Assembly: GCF_002399615.1 (NCBI RefSeq)
Contig: NZ_DHDZ01000057.1
Span: forward strand, 51,090-86,992
Source of the DNA: Pedobacter sp. UBA4863
GTDB lineage: Bacteria; Bacteroidota; Bacteroidia; Sphingobacteriales; Sphingobacteriaceae
Direction: 5' to 3'
Length of the DNA stretch: 35,903 nt
In this document: in pieces, positions 1-8,366 of the stretch
Position numbering within the stretch: the first letter of the stretch is position 1
How the letters are laid out: every line of letters starts with the position of its first letter
Translations under genes and position numbers: made by a program
Notes under the pieces: model-generated
The model's input: the letters and a program-made list of their open reading frames with translations, nothing else
What the model was told of the DNA's origin: nothing
Database searches by the model: none

Positions 1-39
1 CAAGGTTTTGTTCCAAATTTGTAAATCAAAAAATAGCCC

Positions 40-447
40 CTACTTCCCATCCACGCTATACTTCCCTGGGCCAATAAAGATTAAGCTAAAAAATACAATG
101 CCAATTTCAATGGCGTGAGAAGCGCCCATGATGCCTTCGCCTTTGCCAAAGTGAACAAGGGCTGCGATAACCATGGTAAATGCAAGAAGTATGTTTACCG
201 GACGGAAGAATAAACCCAACAATAGTAAGAAACCGCCAAGGCCTTCGGATATTGCCGCCATAAAACCCCAAAATGCAGGTATAAAGTCTATCCCAATTAC
301 TTTCATGCTGCCGCCTAAAAGCGCCCACTTGTCGGGGCCACCCATAATTTTAGGAAAACCATGAACCATCATCATGGCACCAAGACCAACTCTCAAGATT
401 AATAAACCGGTATTGCGATATTTGCCTAAGGTGTGAAAGATTGCCAT
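40..447 (-). CDS. DoxX family membrane protein
   Basis: A 135-residue protein with four predicted membrane helices. The DoxX signature is visible: the first helix continues into L-R-V-G-L-G and M-V-H-G-F-P-K-I, and a later segment reads A-L-V-H-F. DoxX proteins are small inner-membrane proteins; some relatives act in sulfur or redox stress, but most Bacteroidota members have no assigned role. Translation begins 2 nt after the stop codon of the upstream LD-carboxypeptidase gene, so the two are almost certainly cotranscribed from the divergent region near 1350-1370. The length is normal for the family. No specific substrate can be read from the sequence. Confidence 0.85.
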   Translation of the reverse strand: MAIFHTLGKYRNTGLLILRVGLGAMMMVHGFPKIMGGPDKWALLGGSMKVIGIDFIPAFWGFMAAISEGLGGFLLLLGLFFRPVNILLAFTMVIAALVHFGKGEGIMGASHAIEIGIVFFSLIFIGPGKYSVDGK

Positions 448-449
448 GA

Positions 450-1349
450 TTATTGATATTTTAATTCGACGTGATTATTTGTGACGGTCAAAGATACGGT
501 TTTGCCCAAAATCATGGCCCTGTTATCTGCAATATGCCCTGATGGGAAATGAAAAGCAACTGGATATTCGTATTCCTTTACCAATTCCCAAATTACCTCT
601 TCTGGGGTTTGCCCAAAGTAAATGCTTTCTTCGCCGATTTCGTTAAAAGCTCCAACTAACAAGCCTTTTAGGTTGGTGAGTTTGCCTTTACGTTTTAGCG
701 TTCGCATCATACGGTCTATCGAATATTCATGTTCACCTACATCCTCCATAAACAAGATTTTATCATCAAAATCCATTTCAGAAACAGAACCTTCAACGGC
801 TAACAATAAAGTTAAATTGCCACCAACTAAAACACCTTCTGTTTTTCCTTCTCTACCTACAAGCTTATTGTCATACATATAAGTGTCATTTTCTCCAAAC
901 AAGGCTTTCCTCAAACTTTCTAAGGCTTCTGGAGTACTTTCTTCAAAGGTATAAGGCATTTGGCCGTGAATACTTTGTGTCTTAAACTCAGCAAATACAT
1001 GAGAAAGTAAAACAGTAATGTCGCTAAAGCCAATTAACCATTTTGGGTTTTCGTTAAAAGCCGTAAAATCCAACTCATCGATGATACGGATGGTGCCATA
1101 ACCACCACGTGCTGCAATAATTGCTTTAACAGAAGTGTCGTCTAAAAACTGTTGAATATCCTTTGTTCTTAGCTCATCTGTACCCGAAAATTGATGGTGC
1201 GAAGCAGTTACAGTTTCGCCCAGTACAACCTCCAGTCCCCAACTTTGCAAAATCTCAATTCCTTTATCAATAGGCTTTGGAAGTTTCTTTGCCGGACAAA
1301 CAATCGCAATCTTGTCTCCTTTTTTTAAATACGGTGGCTGTTTAATCAT
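450..1349 (-). CDS. LD-carboxypeptidase (peptidase family S66)
   Basis: A 299-residue cytoplasmic enzyme of the LdcA/S66 family. It trims the terminal D-Ala from tetrapeptides during murein recycling (MccF-type relatives instead cleave microcin C). The opening K-K-G-D-K-I-A-I-V-C-P-A strand, R-G-G-Y-G at 81-85 and the nucleophile motif G-F-S-D with Ser109 are present. Glu202 (in M-E-D) and His272 (in S-G-H-I) sit where the catalytic Glu and His are expected, so the Ser-Glu-His triad looks intact. The gene is divergent from metG, and doxX follows 2 nt downstream in the same probable operon. LdcA versus MccF-like function cannot be separated by motif alone. Confidence 0.9.
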   Translation of the reverse strand: MIKQPPYLKKGDKIAIVCPAKKLPKPIDKGIEILQSWGLEVVLGETVTASHHQFSGTDELRTKDIQQFLDDTSVKAIIAARGGYGTIRIIDELDFTAFNENPKWLIGFSDITVLLSHVFAEFKTQSIHGQMPYTFEESTPEALESLRKALFGENDTYMYDNKLVGREGKTEGVLVGGNLTLLLAVEGSVSEMDFDDKILFMEDVGEHEYSIDRMMRTLKRKGKLTNLKGLLVGAFNEIGEESIYFGQTPEEVIWELVKEYEYPVAFHFPSGHIADNRAMILGKTVSLTVTNNHVELKYQ

Positions 1350-1361
1350 TTTAAAAACGCT

Positions 1362-1369
1362 TATCTTTG
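1362..1369 (+). promoter_or_regulatory. Candidate Bacteroidota -7 promoter box of metG
   Basis: TATCTTTG matches the Bacteroidota sigma-ABfr -7 consensus TAnnTTTG exactly. A good -33 TTG is not obvious. Transcription from this box would start about 5-8 nt downstream, near 1374-1377, so a TTG start at 1367 would lie inside the promoter. The minus-strand promoter of the divergent carboxypeptidase gene must overlap this stretch. Confidence 0.55.
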
Positions 1370-1387
1370 CAAAATAAAAAAATAGTT

Positions 1388-3496
1388 TTGGATAATAGTA
1401 AATTTAAAAGATATACCGTAACGGCAGCTTTGCCTTACACCAACGGTCCGGTGCATATTGGTCACTTGGCAGGCGTTTATTTACCTGCCGACACTTATGT
1501 GCGTTACCTCCGCTCTAACAAAAGAGACGTGAAATTTATTTGCGGTTCTGATGAGAATGGTGTGCCTATTACGCTAAAAGCGAAAAGGGAAGGCATTACG
1601 CCACAAGAGGTAGTAGATAAATACCATAAAATTATTGGAGATTCTTTTAAGGAGTTTGGTATTTCGTTCGATATTTATCACCGTACTTCATCCCTAACAC
1701 ATCACCAAACGGCCGAAGATTTTTTTGAGAAATTGTACAACGATGGTGTTTTTACCGAAGAAGTTACCGAGCAATACTACGACGAGAAAGCGCAGTCTTT
1801 CTTGGCCGATAGGTACATTACCGGTACTTGCCCTAAGTGTGGTAACGAAAACGCTTATGGCGACCAATGCGAAAGCTGTGGAAGCACGTTAAACGCCACC
1901 GATTTAATCAACCCAAAATCTACTTTGTCTGGAGAGCCTCCGGTAATGAGAGAAACTAAGAATTGGTTTTTGCCATTGGATAAGTACGAGGAAAGATTAA
2001 GAACCTATATTGAAAGTCACAAAGAATGGCGTCCAAATGTATATGGCCAATGCCAAAGTTGGTTAAATGCAGGTTTGCAGCCAAGGGCAATGACCAGAGA
2101 TTTAGATTGGGGCGTGAAAGTGCCTGTAAAAGGGGCCGATGGTAAAGTATTATATGTTTGGTTCGACGCCCCTATCGGTTATATTTCTGCCACTAAAGAA
2201 TTGGCTAAATACGCCAAATTAGGTATTTGGAACCCGAAAGCCGAAGAATTTTATATCGATCAAAACAGTGTAGATAATTTTGAATACGAAGAGTACTGGA
2301 AAGATGAAGAAGCGAAATTGGTACACTTTATCGGTAAAGATAACATCGTTTTCCATTGTATCATTTTTCCGGCAATGTTAATGGCACATGGCGAATTTAC
2401 ATTGGCAGATAATGTGCCTGCCAACGAGTTCCTGAACTTGGAGGGCCAGAAAATATCAACCTCTAAAAATTGGGCAGTTTGGTTAAATGAATACTTGGTA
2501 GAGTTTCCTGAAAAACAAGATATTTTACGCTACGTTTTAACAGCTACAGCCCCAGAAACCAAGGATAACGATTTTACTTGGAAAGATTTTCAGGCTAGAA
2601 ATAACAACGAGTTGGTGGCTATTTTCGGGAATTTCATTAACCGCGTAACCGTACTTACCCATAAATATTTTGATGGTAAGGTGCCAACTTGCATGGAGCT
2701 TGCCGATATCGATAAAGCGGTGATAGCAGAGTTAAAAGCTTATCCAGCGAAGATCAGTGCTTCGATTGAGAATTACCGCTTTAGAGAGGCGCTAACCGAG
2801 GTAATGAACGTGGCTAGGTTGGGTAACAAATATTTGGCAGATACTGAACCTTGGAAACTGATTAAAACGGACGAAGACAGAGTTAGAACCATCCTAAACA
2901 TCGCTTTGCAAATTGCTGCAAATTTAGAAATTCTGATTGAGCCATTTTTGCCGTTTACTGCTAATAAATTACAGAAAATGTTAAATTATGGCGGTTATAG
3001 CTGGGCAGATGCAGGTGCAATCAACCTATTGAAACGTGGGCATGAGATTAAAGAACCAATTTTGTTGTTCAGTAAAATTGAAGACGAAGAAGTACAAGCT
3101 CAAATCGATAAATTAAACAACAGTAAAGCACAAAACGAGGCAGCAAATGCAATTGTTGCACCTGCCAAAGAAAATGTAACCTTCGAGCAGTTTGGCGCTA
3201 TGGATATCCGTGTGGCAACCATTGTAGCTGCCGAAAAGGTAGAGAAAACTAAAAAGTTGTTGAAGTTAACTTTAGATACCGGTTTAGATCAACGTACGGT
3301 AGTTTCGGGCATTGCAGAGCACTATAAACCAGCAGAGATTATTGGGCAGCAGGTAAGCTTATTGGCCAATTTGGCACCAAGGGAAATTAAGGGAATTGTT
3401 TCGCAGGGCATGATATTAATGGCTGAGGATGCGCAAGGCAAATTGAGCTTTGTTAGCCCCACTAACGCAATAAATAACGGCGGTACCATTCGCTAG
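1388..3496 (+). CDS. metG: Methionine--tRNA ligase
   Basis: Class I methionyl-tRNA synthetase that charges tRNA-Met. The Rossmann domain carries P-V-H-I-G-H near the start and K-I-S-T-S as the KMSKS-type loop. Between them is a zinc knuckle, C-P-K-C-G then C-E-S-C-G. After the anticodon-binding helical domain, a C-terminal tRNA-binding (OB-fold) domain begins at F-E-Q-F-G-A-M-D-I-R-V, as in the long bacterial form. There is no ATG. TTG at 1367 is open but lies in the -7 box, so I chose the in-frame TTG at 1388, giving M-D-N-S-K-F-K-R-Y and 702 residues. The mechanosensitive channel gene follows 30 nt after the stop. Confidence 0.95.
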   Translation: MDNSKFKRYTVTAALPYTNGPVHIGHLAGVYLPADTYVRYLRSNKRDVKFICGSDENGVPITLKAKREGITPQEVVDKYHKIIGDSFKEFGISFDIYHRTSSLTHHQTAEDFFEKLYNDGVFTEEVTEQYYDEKAQSFLADRYITGTCPKCGNENAYGDQCESCGSTLNATDLINPKSTLSGEPPVMRETKNWFLPLDKYEERLRTYIESHKEWRPNVYGQCQSWLNAGLQPRAMTRDLDWGVKVPVKGADGKVLYVWFDAPIGYISATKELAKYAKLGIWNPKAEEFYIDQNSVDNFEYEEYWKDEEAKLVHFIGKDNIVFHCIIFPAMLMAHGEFTLADNVPANEFLNLEGQKISTSKNWAVWLNEYLVEFPEKQDILRYVLTATAPETKDNDFTWKDFQARNNNELVAIFGNFINRVTVLTHKYFDGKVPTCMELADIDKAVIAELKAYPAKISASIENYRFREALTEVMNVARLGNKYLADTEPWKLIKTDEDRVRTILNIALQIAANLEILIEPFLPFTANKLQKMLNYGGYSWADAGAINLLKRGHEIKEPILLFSKIEDEEVQAQIDKLNNSKAQNEAANAIVAPAKENVTFEQFGAMDIRVATIVAAEKVEKTKKLLKLTLDTGLDQRTVVSGIAEHYKPAEIIGQQVSLLANLAPREIKGIVSQGMILMAEDAQGKLSFVSPTNAINNGGTIR

Positions 3497-3526
3497 TTAT
3501 TATCAAAAGCCTTATATTGGTACGAT

Positions 3527-4819
3527 ATGGAGTTAAACGATTATTTGCGAAATTTCAGTCGTGCCAGTTTATCTTTTTTTGAAAGGCTAGGCATGTCGGC
3601 AGATGCCGCTAGCATAGCCAATGAGTTAGTTTTATTGGTGCTAGCCTTGGTGGTTACCTATATCATCTATTACGTTGTTAGGCGTATTCTTAGGCTCGTT
3701 GTTATTCAAACTATTCGTAAAACGGATATTCCTTTCTTTAAGTTTTTATTAGAGCACAAAGTGCCGCATTATTTGTCGCAAGTAGCGCCATTAATGGTGC
3801 TTTATTTAACAATTCCTGTCGTTTTTCAAGACTATAAGCAACTCAGCAAAGTATTGTTGGGCTTGTGCGATATCTATTTAGTTGTAGTTATTGTTGGGGT
3901 GTTAATGGCCTTGGTGAAATCTGCCGCCGATTTGTTTAGAGAAAAGCCCAGCTTTAAAGGCAAACCTATAGACAGTTATTTACAGGTCATCCGAATTTTA
4001 TTGTACCTCTTGGGGGCGGTAGTGTTGTTTTCTAACCTCACGGGAAAATCGCCGGTGGCATTTTTTACGGCAATGGGAGCAATTTCGGCGGTGCTGCTGT
4101 TAATGTTTAAAGATACCATTATGGGTTTTGTAGCGAGTATTCAGGTAACTACTAATGATATTGTGCGCATTGGCGATTGGATTACCATGCCCAAATACGG
4201 TGCCGATGGCGATATTTTGGAGATTAACCTCACAACCGTAAAGGTGCAGAACTTCGATAAAACCATTACCACTATTCCTACTTATTCCTTGATTTCCGAT
4301 TCGTTTCAAAACTGGCGTGGCATGCGTCAATCTGGCGGGCGAAGGATAAAAAGGGCAATACACATCAAACAATCGAGTATTCGTTTCTTAAAAGTAGAAG
4401 AGCTGGCAAAATTCGAACAAATCCAGTTGCTGAGTTCTTATATCCAACATCGCCAAAAAGATATTGAAAGACATAATACGCGTACCAACGCCGATAAAAG
4501 CTTGTTGATTAATGGCAGAAACTTAACCAACGCCGGACTGTTCCGTAAGTATATCGATAATTATATTTCTAATCATTCGGGCACTAATAAGCGCATGAAC
4601 ATTATGGTAAGGCAATTGGCGCCTACACCGCAAGGGTTACCTATCGAGATTTATGTATTTGCCAATACCATTATTTGGGCAGAGTACGAGCATATTATGG
4701 CCGATATCTTTGACCATATCATTGCCGCCGCTCCTTACTTTGCGTTACAGATTTACGAGGCAGAAGGTTCTGGAGATGTGAAGCAGTTGGAAATGTTAAA
4801 TCAAATAGATGGAGCGTAG
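3527..4819 (+). CDS. MscS-family mechanosensitive ion channel (YbdG-like)
   Basis: A 430-residue inner-membrane channel protein. About five hydrophobic segments occupy residues 25-205; the last is the pore-lining MscS helix with alternating Gly and Ala. It is followed by the MscS beta domain, with I-V-R-I-G-D-W-I-T-M-P and T-V-K-V-Q-N-F-D-K-T. The block F-Q-N-W-R-G-M then G-G-R-R-I-K-R-A is typical of the YbdG branch, which gates on mild hypo-osmotic stress in Enterobacteria. The gene lies 30 nt after metG and may read through from it. It is the last core gene before the tRNA where the island inserts. Confidence 0.9.
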   Translation: MELNDYLRNFSRASLSFFERLGMSADAASIANELVLLVLALVVTYIIYYVVRRILRLVVIQTIRKTDIPFFKFLLEHKVPHYLSQVAPLMVLYLTIPVVFQDYKQLSKVLLGLCDIYLVVVIVGVLMALVKSAADLFREKPSFKGKPIDSYLQVIRILLYLLGAVVLFSNLTGKSPVAFFTAMGAISAVLLLMFKDTIMGFVASIQVTTNDIVRIGDWITMPKYGADGDILEINLTTVKVQNFDKTITTIPTYSLISDSFQNWRGMRQSGGRRIKRAIHIKQSSIRFLKVEELAKFEQIQLLSSYIQHRQKDIERHNTRTNADKSLLINGRNLTNAGLFRKYIDNYISNHSGTNKRMNIMVRQLAPTPQGLPIEIYVFANTIIWAEYEHIMADIFDHIIAAAPYFALQIYEAEGSGDVKQLEMLNQIDGA

Positions 4820-4828
4820 ATAATTTTA

Positions 4829-4836
4829 TATATTTG
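4829..4836 (+). promoter_or_regulatory. Candidate -7 promoter box of tRNA-Arg
   Basis: TATATTTG is an exact match to TAnnTTTG. It ends 11 nt before the first tRNA base, the spacing expected for a tRNA promoter in this phylum. It lies just past the mscS stop, so the tRNA is an independent transcript. Confidence 0.55.
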
Positions 4837-4847
4837 CGCTTGCAATA

Positions 4848-4919
4848 GGCCCGGTAGTTCAACGGATAGAATAGGTGTTTCCTAAACATTAGATAGCAGT
4901 TCGATTCTGCTCTGGGCTA
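4848..4919 (+). tRNA. tRNA-Arg (anticodon CCU)
   Basis: A full cloverleaf can be drawn. Acceptor stem GGCCCGG pairs with CTGGGCT (two G-U pairs). The D arm is GTTC-loop-GAAT. The anticodon stem GGTGT/ACATT holds the loop TTCCTAA, with CCT at 4881-4883. The T arm is AGCAG/CTGCT with loop TTCGATT, and the discriminator is A4919. CCA is not encoded. The anticodon CCU reads AGG codons. The 3' end of this gene is the integration site of the island. Confidence 0.95.
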
Positions 4920-4920
4920 C
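4906..4920 (+). repeat. attL core: 3' tail of tRNA-Arg
   Basis: TCTGCTCTGGGCTAC covers the T-arm 3' strand and the acceptor 3' strand. The same 15 bases occur in the same orientation at 23735-23749 and 24633-24647, and each copy is followed by its own hairpin terminator. This is the classic product of tyrosine-recombinase integration into a tRNA 3' end. The tRNA is whole here, so this is the attL side. Confidence 0.85.
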
Positions 4921-4922
4921 AA

Positions 4923-4959
4923 AAAAGTCATAAGTTCAACGGAATTTATGGCTTTTTTT
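4923..4959 (+). terminator. Terminator of tRNA-Arg
   Basis: AAAAGTCATAA pairs with TTATGGCTTTT (one G-U pair) across a 12-nt loop, followed by a T run at 4953-4959. It differs in sequence from the terminators behind the other two tRNA-tail copies, so it was probably brought in by the integrating element. Confidence 0.8.
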
Positions 4960-5042
4960 GTTTTTGGGGCTAAGAATAGGGCGAATTAGTAAAGATCTAT
5001 AATATGATTAATCGTAAAATTGAGCTATGTGAATTTTCCCTC

Positions 5043-5071
5043 TTGTCTGTTTTTTTTAAAGTTGTAATTTG
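5043..5071 (+). promoter_or_regulatory. Weak candidate promoter of the hsdS-ATPase-HNH-hsdM operon
   Basis: TTG at 5043-5045 and TAATTTG at 5065-5071 are 19 nt apart, the usual -33/-7 spacing for this phylum. The -7 box is one base shorter than TAnnTTTG. The predicted RNA would start close to the hsdS ATG at 5095. Confidence 0.3.
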
Positions 5072-5094
5072 CAGCTTTATAAAATTGAGCTGAG

Positions 5095-6762
5095 ATGGAA
5101 AATAAAGATATTCCAACACACTGGAAATGGGTTACTTTGGATGAAATTTTCGTCACAAGCAGCGGAGGAACTCCTGACAGAAAAAACTTCAATTATTATG
5201 TAGGGGATATTCCTTGGGTAAAATCTGGAGAACTTAATTATAACACTATTACCGAAACAGATGAATATATCACACAAGAAGCGATAGACTATTCGAGCGC
5301 AAAAGTTTTTCCAAAAGGTTCATTATTGATTGCTTTGTATGGTAATACAGTAGGAAGAATGGCCTTTTTAGGAGTTGATGCCGCTACAAATCAGGCAGTA
5401 GCTTCAATCACTTCTTTTTTGATAAATACAAAATATTTATACTATTATTTAATGTCTTGTAAAGAAGAGTTATTAAATAAACGGGAAGGGAGTGCGCAGC
5501 CAAATATTAGTCAAAAGGTATTAAATAAGTTCTTGTTTCCTTTAGCGCCACTTGAAGAACAAAATGCAATTTTAGAGAAAATTGAAGAGTTGTTTAGTGA
5601 ATTAGATTCGATTTCGTTAAATTTTGAATCCCTAAAATCAAAATCAAAAATTTATTGGCTCTCGGAGATAAACTCTTTTTTAAAAGGTCAAAAACACTAC
5701 ACAATATTAAGTAAAGTTAATATTAAGCCTCAGAAAAAATTGGAGGAAATTATCGAAAAAAGAGTTTCTTTAGGGAAAAAATATACTGGAAGAAGCAATA
5801 TCGATAACAAAAAAATTATTAACTACACCTTACCAAATCATTGGAGGTTAGCAAAACTGTCAGACTTATACGTTGATCCTGTAGATTCTATTTCAGATGG
5901 TCCATTTGGCTCTAATTTAAAATCTGATGATTTTCAAGAAACAGGCTTTCCAGTACTGAAAATACAAAATATTGATAGAAATAAATTCATTTCGAAGGAT
6001 ATATCTTATGTGTCAGAAGAAAAATTTAATAAGTTAGAAAAACATCAATTTCAAAATGGAGATGTAATTATAACTAAATTAGGCAGTCCCTTAGGCAAAG
6101 CTTGTATAGTTCCCGCCAACTTTAATAAAGGGATTATAGTAGCTGATCTAATCCGCATAAAGAAAAATGAATATATCAATTCTAAGTTTTTAATGTATTC
6201 ACTAAATTCTCCTTACATAATTTCGCAGATAGAGAAACTTGCAAAAGGAACAACGAGGCAAAGGGTTACTTTGAGAGATGTTAGAAACCTGATTATTATT
6301 TTCCCAAGTATTGAAGAGCAAGAATTAATAGTCGCTAGTATAGAGGAATTAGATGATGAGATTAATATTTTAACTGACGTGGTTAATCAATCCAGTTTAA
6401 ATGTACAGGCACTAAAGCAAAAAATTTTGCTAGATGCTTTTAGTGGTAATTTGATTAATTATGACATTAACAAAGCTAATGTTACTAAATATTTAGAAAA
6501 GATTTTAGTTGAAAAAGAGAGGTTTTTAAATAAAATTAAAAAACAGCAAAAGAAAATTGTAAAAACAAGTAGAATTAACTCGGATATGGATTTATTGGAA
6601 GTTTTAAAAAAAGAGGAGAATCCTATAAGCTCTCATGCTCTATGGCAAAAGTCCATTTATAAAAGTGACATTGAAGAGTTCTATAAGAAACTTAAAGAGT
6701 TAGATACTAAAATTAGAGAGCTTAAAGATGGGCATTTGTCATTTATAGAATTAATAAAATGA
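5095..6762 (+). CDS. hsdS: Type I restriction-modification specificity subunit (HsdS) with C-terminal extension
   Basis: A 555-residue DNA-recognition subunit with two target-recognition domains. Each opens with a P-x-H-W motif (P-T-H-W-K-W at 7-12, P-N-H-W-R-L near 246-251). Each ends in a conserved helical repeat, P-L-E-E-Q-N-A-I-L-E-K-I near 152 and S-I-E-E-Q-E-L-I-V-A-S-I near 404. It should dictate a bipartite target sequence for the methyltransferase HsdM. Beyond the second helical region, a lysine-rich coiled coil (about 465-490) leads into a small helical, winged-helix-like tail (about 495-555, with A-L-W-Q-K-S and D-I-E-E-F-Y). That makes it longer than a usual HsdS of about 400-450 residues. 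Its stop overlaps the next start as ATGA. It is the first gene inside the island and clearly A+T-rich. Confidence 0.92.
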   Translation: MENKDIPTHWKWVTLDEIFVTSSGGTPDRKNFNYYVGDIPWVKSGELNYNTITETDEYITQEAIDYSSAKVFPKGSLLIALYGNTVGRMAFLGVDAATNQAVASITSFLINTKYLYYYLMSCKEELLNKREGSAQPNISQKVLNKFLFPLAPLEEQNAILEKIEELFSELDSISLNFESLKSKSKIYWLSEINSFLKGQKHYTILSKVNIKPQKKLEEIIEKRVSLGKKYTGRSNIDNKKIINYTLPNHWRLAKLSDLYVDPVDSISDGPFGSNLKSDDFQETGFPVLKIQNIDRNKFISKDISYVSEEKFNKLEKHQFQNGDVIITKLGSPLGKACIVPANFNKGIIVADLIRIKKNEYINSKFLMYSLNSPYIISQIEKLAKGTTRQRVTLRDVRNLIIIFPSIEEQELIVASIEELDDEINILTDVVNQSSLNVQALKQKILLDAFSGNLINYDINKANVTKYLEKILVEKERFLNKIKKQQKKIVKTSRINSDMDLLEVLKKEENPISSHALWQKSIYKSDIEEFYKKLKELDTKIRELKDGHLSFIELIK

Positions 6763-8366
6763 GAATAGACTATATACATATAAAAACAAGATTTAAAAAT
6801 CTTGAGGATTTTAAAATTGACATTGACCAGAGCTCAATGAAAACAGTTTTAATTGGTCTAAATGCTACAGGAAAGTCAAACTTTCTTGAAAGTCTGCTTA
6901 TCATTTTTGGGACATTGGAATTAGAGCATAAGGATAAATCTGATTTGACTTTTAGTTACTTTATAAGATACCAATGCTATAAAAAAGATATTGAAATTGA
7001 TTATAACCATAAAACTGATGAGTATAAATTTTCAATATCAGATAAAAATAGTGATAAAGAAAAATTAGTTATTGAACATAAAAACAGAAAAAAATTTTTC
7101 AATAACAAAAGAGATTATTTGCCTAAGCACGTTTTTATATATTATTCTGGGATAAGTAATAGGTTGGGGAAGTACTACGATAAGTACATAAAAGACTATT
7201 ATGATAAAATAATTAAAGATGATGCCAAATACGAAGAATTTAATGAAATACAACCCATCTTTTTAGTTCAAAATGTACACGGTTCTCTAGCTCTTTTATC
7301 ATTTTTTCTAAAATCTGAAGAAGATGAAATGACGATAGATTTTTTAAATAAAGAACTCAATATACATGACATAGTTTCAACATTATTTATTATCAAAAAT
7401 CCTGACTGGAGTAAGATTAAGAAGGAGGATGACTTTCTTTGGGGAGCAAAAGGATTAGTTCGTAGATTTTTAACCGATTTATTCATGTTTTCATTTGCTC
7501 CAATTTATGAAAAGTCAAGAAAAGCCGTCAGCTATAACAAAGTAGAGACAAACGAACTACTATATTTATTTATAAAAGACAGAAAGACATTTGATGAATT
7601 TATCTCTCTAAAGGATTTCACGAGAAATCAATTGTTTAATGCATTGATAAGTCCTGATTTGTCAAATATGCTGTCAGGTATCAAGATTAAAGTGAAAAAG
7701 GAAGATGTAAACGGGGAATTATCTATGTCTGAATTTAGTGAGGGAGAACAACAGCTATTAACAGTGTTGGGTCTTTTGAAATTTACAAAAGATGAAGAGT
7801 CTCTCATACTTTTGGATGAACCAGATACACATTTAAATCCTCAGTGGAAATGGAAATATTTAGATTTTCTTGAAAAAGTTGTTGATAACCCAGAGACAAC
7901 TCAGATTATTTTTTGTACGCATGATCCTTTGGTTGTAGGAAGTTTGGATAAAAAGCAAGTTGTTATCTTCAAAAAGGATGGTGACAAAACTATAACTGTA
8001 AATCCTAAAATTAGTCCAAAAGAAATGAGTGTCGATAAAATCCTTACAAGTGAGTTGTTTGGAATTCCCTCTATTATGAGTAAAGAGTTGGAAGACAAGC
8101 TAAATGCAAAAAGATTCTTGCAAACTAAAATTATGAATGGAACGATTTCGAATGAAGAAAAACTAAAGTTCAATGATTTAGAAGCTTATTTTGAAAATAT
8201 CAAATTCTATGAAACTTTTGTAGATTCAAGGTTTGAACAATTTGTAAAGTTAACTAGTGAGCATGAAGAATTTAGCAATAGAGACTATTCTGATGAAGAA
8301 CGTGATAATCTAGATAAAATTGCAAAAGAAGTATTAGAGGATATTTTAAATTCTGATAAAAAATGA
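6759..8366 (+). CDS. AAA/ABC-type ATPase, PtuA-like
   Basis: A 535-residue SMC/ABC-like ATPase of the OLD/Septu PtuA kind. Walker A is G-L-N-A-T-G-K-S at 33-40. A long insertion follows, then the ABC signature F-S-E-G-E-Q-Q at 326-332. Walker B is L-I-L-L-D-E-P-D at 349-356, with the T-H-L-N-P D-loop region and the switch histidine in C-T-H-D-P (His388). No TOPRIM domain is visible, unlike OLD proteins; the C-terminal 130 residues are charged and helical. The gene overlaps hsdS (ATGA) and the HNH gene (ATGA), so the three are translationally coupled. An ATPase immediately before an HNH gene is the Septu arrangement, in which the ATPase scaffolds and controls the nuclease. That role is inferred here. 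Confidence 0.85.
   Translation: MRIDYIHIKTRFKNLEDFKIDIDQSSMKTVLIGLNATGKSNFLESLLIIFGTLELEHKDKSDLTFSYFIRYQCYKKDIEIDYNHKTDEYKFSISDKNSDKEKLVIEHKNRKKFFNNKRDYLPKHVFIYYSGISNRLGKYYDKYIKDYYDKIIKDDAKYEEFNEIQPIFLVQNVHGSLALLSFFLKSEEDEMTIDFLNKELNIHDIVSTLFIIKNPDWSKIKKEDDFLWGAKGLVRRFLTDLFMFSFAPIYEKSRKAVSYNKVETNELLYLFIKDRKTFDEFISLKDFTRNQLFNALISPDLSNMLSGIKIKVKKEDVNGELSMSEFSEGEQQLLTVLGLLKFTKDEESLILLDEPDTHLNPQWKWKYLDFLEKVVDNPETTQIIFCTHDPLVVGSLDKKQVVIFKKDGDKTITVNPKISPKEMSVDKILTSELFGIPSIMSKELEDKLNAKRFLQTKIMNGTISNEEKLKFNDLEAYFENIKFYETFVDSRFEQFVKLTSEHEEFSNRDYSDEERDNLDKIAKEVLEDILNSDKK

Noticed and set aside
5095..6762. Phase-variable invertible hsdS locus
   Set aside because: Only one hsdS is present and no second partial copy or flanking inverted repeats were found; the integrase is 9 kb away.
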